A stretch of 5,911 nt of DNA from Acidimicrobiia bacterium (GTDB lineage Bacteria; Actinomycetota; Acidimicrobiia; Spongiisociales; JAENVV01): positions 1,295,178 through 1,301,088 of the forward strand of contig CP070681.1 of assembly GCA_020352575.1 (NCBI GenBank). The letters run 5' to 3'. The notes under the pieces are model-generated. The model was not told the origin of the DNA. It ran no database searches and was given only the letters and a program-made list of their open reading frames with translations. A program made the translations under genes and the position numbers. This document shows positions 1-5,367 of this stretch, in pieces. Numbering within the stretch: the stretch's first letter is position 1; every line of letters starts with the position of its first letter.

Positions 1-1607
1 GCCCCCTCTGCCGTCGGCCCCCGCGAGGTGACACGACCAACGAGCCCGATTGCGGCATCGAGGAGTTCGCGGCGCCACACGAGCACGAGGCCCACCGTGA
101 GCGAGCCGACCGACCATCCCAGTGCGGGGACGAGGCCCGGCCAGGCCACCAATTTCCCCTCGTAGTCGCCGTACACGGCGACGGTCGCGTACTTGACGGG
201 GTCGTAGAGCGCGCCGGGGAGGACGCCCAGGACGAGGCCCGCCACGGCGAGGGAGAGCGGAGACCAGAGCAGGTAGTTCCGCGGCGTGTGGGCGTCCTGT
301 CCCGCGGGCTCCTGGCCCTCGTCGTGGGGGCCGAAAGCGCCGATGAGGAACCTGCCCGTGTAGGCCACCGTGAGCGCCGAGGCAGCCGCGGCCCCAGCAA
401 TCAGCAACACATCGATCGAGAGGAGCCCGTCGAATGCCGCCTCCTTCGCGGCGAAGCCGAACGTGAACGGGATCGCTGCCATCGAGATGGCAGCCCCGAT
501 CCCCGCGACCGCAACGGCCGGCATCGATCGGAGCACGCCGGAGAGCCTCCGGAGGTCGCGGGTCCCCGCCTCGTGGTCGATCGTGCCGACCACCATGAAC
601 AGCGCCGCCTTGAACAGCGCGTGGGCGCAGAGCAGGGCAAGCCCGCCGAACAGGAGCTTCGACTTCCCGGCGCCGAGGAGCAGGAAGAGGAAGCCGAGTT
701 GCGACACCGTGCCGTGGGCCAACAGCAGCTTGAGGTCGCGTTGCTGGAGGGCCCGCCAACCACCCACCACCATCGTCGTGAAGCCGATCGCGATCACCCC
801 CGGGCGCCACCACTCGGTCGATGCGTGCGCGGCGGGTGCGAGTCGACCCACGAGGAAGATGCCGGCCTTGACCATCGTTGCGGAGTGGAGGAATGCGCTG
901 GCGGGGGTGGGGGCCGCCATTGCGCCGGGGAGCCAACCGTGGAACGGGAACTGGGCGGACTTCGTCACGGCGCCCAGCAGGACGAGCGCCCACGCGAGGC
1001 CGACGACCTCGGACCCGGCCGGTGGGTTCGCCACGATCTCGGACAGGGTGTACGTGCCGGCCTGCGATCCGAGCAGCACGAGGCCACCCAGCATGGCAAG
1101 GCCACCCACTCCGGTAACGACGGCGGCATGGAGGGCCGCCGATCTGGCCTGGGCCTTGTCGTCGTCGTATCCGATGAGGAGGTACGAGGTGATCGTCGTG
1201 AGCTCCCAGAACAGGAACATCGACAGGAGGTGGTCGGATGCGACGAGGCCGATCATCGCCCCGGCGAAGATCGTCATCGTGCCGGCGAACTGCGCGACCT
1301 TCGGTTCCCCACCGAAGTACTTGGAGGCGAAGAGGAAGATCGCCGTGCCGGCGACCCCGACCACACCCAGGAAGATGAGGGCGAACGCATCCACGCGGAA
1401 GTCGAGGACGAGTTCGAGGCTCGGCACCCACTCGATCACCTCGGCGATCGGCTCCCCGTGCAGGACCTCGGCCCCGACGGCGAAGACGTATCCGAGCGTG
1501 GCGATCGGACCGAGGGACGCCACGAGGAACGCCCACTTCCCCACCCGCTTGCGGGTGGCGAGGAGGACGCCACCGAGGAGTCCGTGCCAAAGGAGGAGAG
1601 CGCTCAT
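1..1607 (-). CDS. mrpA: Na+/H+ antiporter subunit A (MrpA/MnhA), N-terminal 535 residues, cut by left window edge
   Basis: Membrane subunit of the Mrp/Mnh multi-subunit cation/proton antiporter, related to NuoL of respiratory complex I; the complex exports Na+ in exchange for protons and supports pH and salt homeostasis. Translation from ATG at 1607 gives repeated hydrophobic helices. Family hallmarks are clear: FWELTTITSYLLIG around residues 133-146 with the helix-5 Glu at 135; KSAQFPFHGWLPGAM at 216-230 with the helix-7 Lys at 216; PTPASAFLHSATMVKAGIF at 233-251 with Lys247; AHALFKAALF near 328-337; and FGFAAKEAAF with Lys388. These charged in-membrane residues form the proton path in the family. 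The ATG is the only upstream start, because an in-frame TAA lies 27 bases before it. Subunit A proteins usually run to about 770-960 residues, so the C-terminal part, and probably mrpB-G, lie left of the window. The short NuoL-like start and the HSATMVKAGIF region favour MrpA over NuoL; a hydrogenase-4 or carbon-uptake relative is less likely. Confidence 0.87.
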   Translation of the reverse strand, partial: MSALLLWHGLLGGVLLATRKRVGKWAFLVASLGPIATLGYVFAVGAEVLHGEPIAEVIEWVPSLELVLDFRVDAFALIFLGVVGVAGTAIFLFASKYFGGEPKVAQFAGTMTIFAGAMIGLVASDHLLSMFLFWELTTITSYLLIGYDDDKAQARSAALHAAVVTGVGGLAMLGGLVLLGSQAGTYTLSEIVANPPAGSEVVGLAWALVLLGAVTKSAQFPFHGWLPGAMAAPTPASAFLHSATMVKAGIFLVGRLAPAAHASTEWWRPGVIAIGFTTMVVGGWRALQQRDLKLLLAHGTVSQLGFLFLLLGAGKSKLLFGGLALLCAHALFKAALFMVVGTIDHEAGTRDLRRLSGVLRSMPAVAVAGIGAAISMAAIPFTFGFAAKEAAFDGLLSIDVLLIAGAAAASALTVAYTGRFLIGAFGPHDEGQEPAGQDAHTPRNYLLWSPLSLAVAGLVLGVLPGALYDPVKYATVAVYGDYEGKLVAWPGLVPALGWSVGSLTVGLVLVWRRELLDAAIGLVGRVTSRGPTAEG

Positions 1608-1658
1608 GTCGGGAATGGACTTACACGAATTGGATTACGTATATAGACTGTCGGCACG
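1608..1658. promoter_or_regulatory. Divergent control region between mrpA and the winged-helix regulator
   Basis: These 51 bases are the only clearly AT-rich stretch in the window. On the plus strand TATATA lies at 1640-1645 and TAGACT at 1644-1649. A TAnnnT -10 at 1644-1649 would start transcription only two or three bases before the regulator's ATG at 1659, giving a practically leaderless mRNA. No purine-rich ribosome binding site precedes either ATG. On the minus strand no -10 is convincing; TAAGTC at 1620-1625 is the nearest candidate. TGTCGG occurs at 1607-1612 (overlapping the mrpA start) and again at 1649-1654, 42 bases apart, roughly four helical turns. Both hexamers are seen directly, but an operator role is only inference. 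Confidence 0.4.
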
Positions 1659-1952
1659 ATGACCGAGGCCAACCAGTCCCACTGGACGTTCCTCACGAAC
1701 CACTCCCACGTGCTCCTGTGTGTCGCAGCCGATCCAGACGTGCGGCTGCGCGACGTGGCCGAGAAGGTCGGGATCACCGAGCGGGCCGCCCAGAGGATCG
1801 TGGCCGAGTTGGAATCCGAGGGCTACCTCTCCCATGTGAAGGTCGGGCGTCGCAACCACTACGAGGTCCACACCGACATGCACCTCCGGCATCCGCTCGA
1901 AGACCATCTCGCCATCGGTGCGCTCCTTCGGGTGCTCGTCCAACGCGACTGA
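1659..1952 (+). CDS. Small winged helix-turn-helix transcriptional regulator (MarR/ArsR-like, 97 aa)
   Basis: A single-domain DNA-binding protein. A short N-terminal segment (SHWTFLTNHSHVLLCVA, residues 7-23) forms helix 1. VRLRDVAEKVGIT (28-40) is the first helix of the HTH plus its turn, and ERAAQRIVAELESEGYL (41-57) is the recognition helix. HVKVGRRNHYEVH (59-71) is the beta wing, with the basic GRRN tip. The tail RHPLEDHLAIGALLRVL is probably a dimerisation helix. Compact proteins of about 100 residues with this WTFLTNH...GITERA...GRRN pattern are common in actinomycetes and are annotated as MarR- or ArsR-like; their effectors are mostly unknown. There is no added sensor domain and no cysteine pair suggesting metal binding. 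The ATG lies just behind a -10-like hexamer and has no Shine-Dalgarno. The gene is divergent from mrpA by 51 bases and convergent with the photolyase gene by 3 bases. Autoregulation and control of mrpA are plausible but not shown. Confidence 0.9.
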   Translation: MTEANQSHWTFLTNHSHVLLCVAADPDVRLRDVAEKVGITERAAQRIVAELESEGYLSHVKVGRRNHYEVHTDMHLRHPLEDHLAIGALLRVLVQRD

Positions 1953-1955
1953 AGC

Positions 1956-3431
1956 CTAAAGGTCGCCCGCGAGCATCGCCGCCACCACGGCGTCCGCTCG
2001 CCGGCGCACCGCAGGGAGGTCCGAGAGCCGATCGAGCGACGCGATCTGTCGGGCCATCCGGTGGTTCGATCGCAGCGCCTCCCGGTGCCGGGCGAGGAAG
2101 TCCCAATAGAGCGTGGTGAAGGGACAGGCCGAATCACCGACCCGTTGCTTCGGATCGAACCGACATCCACGGCAGTAGTCGCTCATACGGTGCACGTACG
2201 CGCCTCCGGACACATACGGCTTCGTTGACATGAGGCCGCTGTCGGCAAACGTCCCCATGCCCATCACATTCGGGCCCATCACCCAGTTCGCCGCGTCGAC
2301 GAAACGCTCCCGCATCCACCCGCGCAACTCGCGGGGATCAATCCCTATGAGCGTGGCGAGGTTGGCGAGGATCATGAGCCGCTGGATGTGGTGGAGCCAC
2401 GCCCGTTCCTCCACGCCCTCCAACGCAGATGCGAGGCACGCGAGATCGGTTGACGCCTCCCCCACCCACGCCGGTGGGATCGGATGCTCCGCGCCGAATC
2501 CGTTGGCGTCCCACTGCCCGGGCCACAACCAGTACACGCCCCGGACGAACTCCCGCCATCCGATCACCTGGCGGATGAAGCCCTCTGCCGAGTTGATCGG
2601 CACGCGCCCCGAGCGGTACGCCTCCTCGACGGCATCGCACACCTCTCCCGGCAACAGCAGGCCGAGGTTGAGGGCAGGGCTCAGCATCGAGTGGGCGAGG
2701 TGCCAGTTGCCGGCGAGCATGGCGTCCTCGTGGGGACCGAAGTGCGGCAGCACCTCCTCGACGAAATGCGAGAGCCGTCGCAGGGCCCCGACACGGCTGG
2801 TCGGCCACCAACCGGCGGGGGCGGCACCCGGGCCCACCACTTCGGCATCCACCGCCCGATCGAGCTCGTCCAGCGCGTCGACGAGCGGGGACGGCCACGA
2901 CCCACCGTCCCGGGGAGGCGGTTCGCGGTTGTCATGGTCGAAGTTCCACCTGCCTCCGGCTGGTTCCCCATCGTCCATGAGGTAGCCGAGTCGGGTGCGC
3001 TGCCAGCGATAGAAGTCCTCCATCCGGAGTCGATCCCGGTCACCAGCCCACGCCTCGAACTCGGCGCGGGTGCAGAGGAACTGGTCGTTCTCCACGAGGT
3101 CGATCCCGAGCCGCCCCAGCGATTCCGCAACCTCCCGTCCATTCGGCTCCGTGGCAACCACCCGAGACGGTCGGACCTCCTCGAGGTGCTCGGCGAGTCC
3201 GGCGGCCAGGGACGGAGCTCGTCGGTAGTCGACGCCGAAACCCTCAGCACGTAGCTCGTCGGCGAAACGCCGCATGGAGGCAAGGACGAGGTGCGCTCGC
3301 TGTCGATGGAACGGGCGGGCCAGCATGCGCTCGCTCTCGACGAAGAGAATCGAGTCGGTGAGCGGGTCGGCGGTCGAGAGCGCGCCGACTCGTCGGTTCA
3401 GTTGGTCACCGAGGACCCAGACAGTCGCCAT
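1956..3431 (-). CDS. Iron-sulfur photolyase / cryptochrome, PhrB (FeS-BCP) class, 491 aa
   Basis: Deoxyribodipyrimidine photolyase-related protein. Characterised members (Agrobacterium PhrB) repair (6-4) photoproducts with blue light, using FAD, a 4Fe-4S cluster and a dimethyl-ribityl-lumazine antenna. The N-terminal alpha/beta antenna domain begins VWVLGDQLN (4-12). A conserved linker MEDFYRWQRTR (137-147) and GGRWNFDHDNR (159-169) follow, then the helical FAD domain with GFIRQVIGWREFVRGVYW (284-301). Four cysteines fit the cluster ligands: Cys332, Cys420, Cys423 and Cys436, in YCRGC and SACPF contexts. All four sit exactly 18 residues below the PhrB ligands as I recall them (350, 438, 441, 454). 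His348, Trp372 and Tyr412 likewise match PhrB His366, Trp390 and Tyr430 at the same offset. I chose ATG at 3431 because homology begins at once; a longer frame to 3500 would run into the aminotransferase gene. No Shine-Dalgarno is visible, so translation is probably coupled to the aminotransferase 10 bases upstream. The class assignment is firm; the exact lesion is inferred. Confidence 0.95.
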   Translation of the reverse strand: MATVWVLGDQLNRRVGALSTADPLTDSILFVESERMLARPFHRQRAHLVLASMRRFADELRAEGFGVDYRRAPSLAAGLAEHLEEVRPSRVVATEPNGREVAESLGRLGIDLVENDQFLCTRAEFEAWAGDRDRLRMEDFYRWQRTRLGYLMDDGEPAGGRWNFDHDNREPPPRDGGSWPSPLVDALDELDRAVDAEVVGPGAAPAGWWPTSRVGALRRLSHFVEEVLPHFGPHEDAMLAGNWHLAHSMLSPALNLGLLLPGEVCDAVEEAYRSGRVPINSAEGFIRQVIGWREFVRGVYWLWPGQWDANGFGAEHPIPPAWVGEASTDLACLASALEGVEERAWLHHIQRLMILANLATLIGIDPRELRGWMRERFVDAANWVMGPNVMGMGTFADSGLMSTKPYVSGGAYVHRMSDYCRGCRFDPKQRVGDSACPFTTLYWDFLARHREALRSNHRMARQIASLDRLSDLPAVRRRADAVVAAMLAGDL

Positions 3432-3441
3432 CGGCTGGGGC

Positions 3442-4557
3442 TCAACCCCTGATCTGGTCGATGGCCGCGAGGAGTCGATCGGCGGACTGGACCGTCGCAC
3501 CGTGGCCCATCATGCCGACACGCCAGATCCTGCCGGCGAACGGACCAAGGCCCCCACCCACTTCGATCCGGTGCTCGTCGAGTAGGCGCCTGCGAGTGCT
3601 CGCGTCGTCCAGGTCGTCGGGGAGGAAGGCGGTCGTGAGTTGCGGGAGCCGATGCTCCTCGGGAGCCAGGAGCGTGAACCCACGGTCGACCAGGCCTGCC
3701 TGGAGGTGGCCACCGGCCTCTGCATGGCGAGCCCACGTGGCCTCGAGTCCCTCCTCGAGGACCATGCGCAGCCCCTCGTGGAGGGCGTACACCATGGAGA
3801 TCGGCGCGGTGTGGTGGTACGCACGACTGGTGTCGGCATCATCCCAGTAGGCGGACAGCAGGGTCGTGTCGAGGTACCACGACCTGATCGGGGTGTGGCG
3901 AGCACCGATCATCTCAACGGCACGCGCGGAGAAGGTGACCGGGGCGAGGCCAGGGGGGACGCTCAGGCACTTCTGGGTACCCGAGTAGCACGCATCAATA
4001 CCCCACTCATCGACGCGCACCGGGACACCACCAAGGCCAGTGACCGTATCGACGAGCAGGTAGGGCTCCGGACCGAGCGCAGGACGGAGCTCCTCGACCG
4101 GTTGCCGGACCCCCGTGGAGGTCTCTGCATGGACGATTCCCACGACCTTCGCTCCGTGCGCGTGGGCGGCCTGCACGAGTTGCTCGGTCGGGATCGCCCT
4201 CCCCCACTCGCCCTCGACCACGACGACCTCAGCTCCCGCTCGACGAGCCTCCTCCGCCATGCGCCCACCGAAGACACCCTTCACGCCGATGACGGCGGTG
4301 TCGCCGGGCTCGAGGAGGTTGAACACCGTTGCCTCCATGCCTGCCGACCCGGTCCCGCTCACCGGGAAGGTGAGGCGATTCGACGTGAGGAAGAGGTCGC
4401 GGAGGCCCTGGGAGACCTCATCCATGATCGCAACGAATTCGGGATCGAGGTGGCCGACAACCGGCAACGCGAGGGCATCGAGGACCGATTGGGGCACCGG
4501 CGATGGGCCGGGGCCGTGGAGGTGGCGGACGAGGGATTCCGGGGTTCGGGTGCGCAT
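3442..4557 (-). CDS. Class V PLP aminotransferase, alanine/serine-glyoxylate aminotransferase family (371 aa)
   Basis: Fold-type I PLP enzyme of the group that moves amino groups from alanine or serine to glyoxylate or pyruvate; ureidoglycine-glyoxylate (PucG) enzymes belong to the same group. Visible landmarks: HGPGPSPVPQSV (14-25); the PLP-phosphate loop SGTGSAGMEA (67-76); VHAETSTGVRQP (142-153); the pyridine-binding aspartate in LLVDTVTGLGG (167-177, Asp170); the Schiff-base lysine in YSGTQKCLSVPPG (191-203, Lys196); YHHTAPISMVYALHEGLRM (247-265); and WRVGMMGHGA (345-354), with Arg346 for the substrate carboxylate. In animal AGT a tryptophan stacks on the cofactor in GxWG; here the aligned position seems to be Phe96 (GVFGG). 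ATG at 4557 is chosen because homology starts there; an extension to 4728 would run antisense through the DUF2071 start. No Shine-Dalgarno is seen, and TACTGT sits 6 bases before the ATG. It is the first gene of a probable two-gene unit with the photolyase. The family is clear; the substrate is not. Confidence 0.9.
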   Translation of the reverse strand: MRTRTPESLVRHLHGPGPSPVPQSVLDALALPVVGHLDPEFVAIMDEVSQGLRDLFLTSNRLTFPVSGTGSAGMEATVFNLLEPGDTAVIGVKGVFGGRMAEEARRAGAEVVVVEGEWGRAIPTEQLVQAAHAHGAKVVGIVHAETSTGVRQPVEELRPALGPEPYLLVDTVTGLGGVPVRVDEWGIDACYSGTQKCLSVPPGLAPVTFSARAVEMIGARHTPIRSWYLDTTLLSAYWDDADTSRAYHHTAPISMVYALHEGLRMVLEEGLEATWARHAEAGGHLQAGLVDRGFTLLAPEEHRLPQLTTAFLPDDLDDASTRRRLLDEHRIEVGGGLGPFAGRIWRVGMMGHGATVQSADRLLAAIDQIRG

Positions 4558-4638
4558 GGGCCGACAGTAGTGGGGTGGGTCGACGCCACCTCCTGCGCCC
4601 GGGTCACCCTCGCCCCGGGCCGGCTCCGTATCACCGAC
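4558..4638. promoter_or_regulatory. Divergent control region between the aminotransferase-photolyase and DUF2071-photolyase units
   Basis: The 81 bases between two divergent ATGs must hold both promoters. For the minus-strand unit, TACTGT (positions 4564-4569 read in reverse) fits a TAnnnT -10 six bases from the ATG, predicting a leaderless transcript. For the plus-strand unit, TATCAC at 4629-4634 ends four bases before the ATG and is a weaker -10 candidate. Neither side has a Shine-Dalgarno or a convincing -35. GCCCGGG and CCCGGGC form an inverted repeat between the two candidate promoters. The promoter calls rest on short hexamers only. Confidence 0.4.
4597..4620. repeat. Inverted repeat GCCCGGG-N10-CCCGGGC, candidate operator
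   Basis: Two 7-base arms, at 4597-4603 and 4614-4620, are perfect reverse complements separated by 10 bases, so arm centres are 17 bases apart. Each arm also contains the palindrome CCCGGG. The repeat lies in the middle of the divergent control region and upstream of the plus-strand start at 4639. It could be an operator read by a dimeric regulator on both units. In DNA this GC-rich such a repeat also arises by chance, so confidence in a function is low although the repeat itself is certain. Confidence 0.35.
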
Positions 4639-5367
4639 ATGGACGCTCCCCAGCTCACCGGTGCCCCGCCCTGGCACGTCGACCGCCCCGTCATGACCCA
4701 GGGCTGGAGGGACCTTGCGTACGTCCACTGGCCGGTGAACCCCGAGGCCGTGTCCCGCTCACTGCCACCCGACCTCCGACCCGACACCTTCGACGGGCGG
4801 GCCTGGGTCGGCCTCGTCCCCTTCCGGATGGAGGACATCGCTGCACCCCGCACACCGCCCATTCCCTGGCTCGGCACCTTCCCCGAGACGAACATCCGCA
4901 CCTACGTGGTGGGCCCAGAGGGCCCGGGCGTATGGTTCCACTCGCTCGACATCACCCGCCTCCTCCCCGTCCTCGTTGCCCAGGCGACCTACCGGCTGCC
5001 GTACGCGTGGTCCCGAATGTCCATCGAGCAGCGTGGGGACCTCCGGATCTACACGACGCGCCGGCGATGGCCGGGCCCTCGGGGCACCGCGTCGCTGCTT
5101 CGCCTCCGCATCGATGCACCGATCTCCGACCCCACCGACTTCGAGCACTTCCTCTCCGCCCGTTGGGGGCTCTACACCCAACTGGGGACACGCCTCGCCT
5201 TCGCCCGGGTTTCACACGAACCGTGGCCACTCCACCGGGCGACGGTGATCGACCTCACTGACGAACTGCACCAGTCGGCTGGCTACCCCGGACCAACCGA
5301 TGACCTCCACGCGATGTGGTCACCCGGCGTCGACGTGCGCGTCGCCATACCGCGGTTCGTGGGATGA
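4639..5367 (+). CDS. DUF2071 family protein (YqjF-like), 242 aa, function unknown
   Basis: Recognised by family signatures in order: RPVMTQGWRDLAYVHWPV (16-33); LPPDLRPDTFDGRAWVGLV (42-60), then PFRM; FPETNIRTYV (81-90); GVWFHSLDI (97-105); LPYAWSRM (120-127); FLSARWGLYT (171-180); HEPWPL (193-198); and MWSPGVDVRV (226-235). Length is typical for a complete member. No signal peptide or membrane helix is visible, so it is probably cytosolic. The biochemical role of this family is not established to my knowledge. The many conserved aromatics and arginines suggest a small-molecule pocket, but I can name no ligand. The ATG at 4639 puts the conserved HVDRPVMTQ segment near the N-terminus; Met19 is an alternative start. 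The stop codon overlaps the next gene's start (ATGA at 5364-5367), so the two proteins are very probably co-translated. The in-frame sequence running back to 3640 is antisense to the aminotransferase and not part of this gene. Confidence 0.9.
   Translation: MDAPQLTGAPPWHVDRPVMTQGWRDLAYVHWPVNPEAVSRSLPPDLRPDTFDGRAWVGLVPFRMEDIAAPRTPPIPWLGTFPETNIRTYVVGPEGPGVWFHSLDITRLLPVLVAQATYRLPYAWSRMSIEQRGDLRIYTTRRRWPGPRGTASLLRLRIDAPISDPTDFEHFLSARWGLYTQLGTRLAFARVSHEPWPLHRATVIDLTDELHQSAGYPGPTDDLHAMWSPGVDVRVAIPRFVG

Noticed and set aside
288..1662. Two long plus-strand open frames (up to 452 codons) opposite mrpA
   Set aside because: They are rich in Arg, Glu, Ala and Pro without domain patterns, while the minus strand encodes clear MrpA motifs throughout. 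They are antisense shadows typical of GC-rich DNA.
1945..1966. Hairpin GCGAC / GTCGC spanning both convergent stop codons as a bidirectional terminator
   Set aside because: The stem is only 5 base pairs with a 12-base loop and no T-run follows on either strand, so it is too weak to call.
1956..3283. Other-frame open frames on both strands across the photolyase gene
   Set aside because: None shows a recognisable motif; the PhrB-type frame explains the whole stretch, including cofactor ligands.
3432..3500. Longer photolyase start at 3500
   Set aside because: The extra 23 residues overlap the end of the aminotransferase gene and precede the conserved VWVLGDQLN start, which is normally at the N-terminus.
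3640..4638. Upstream in-frame extension of the DUF2071 gene
   Set aside because: It lies antisense to the aminotransferase gene and shows no DUF2071 sequence. Family similarity begins only after the ATG at 4639.
4558..4728. 57-codon N-terminal extension of the aminotransferase
   Set aside because: It is low-complexity Gly/Pro/Asp sequence running antisense through the conserved DUF2071 start. The family's usual N-terminus begins at the ATG at 4557.
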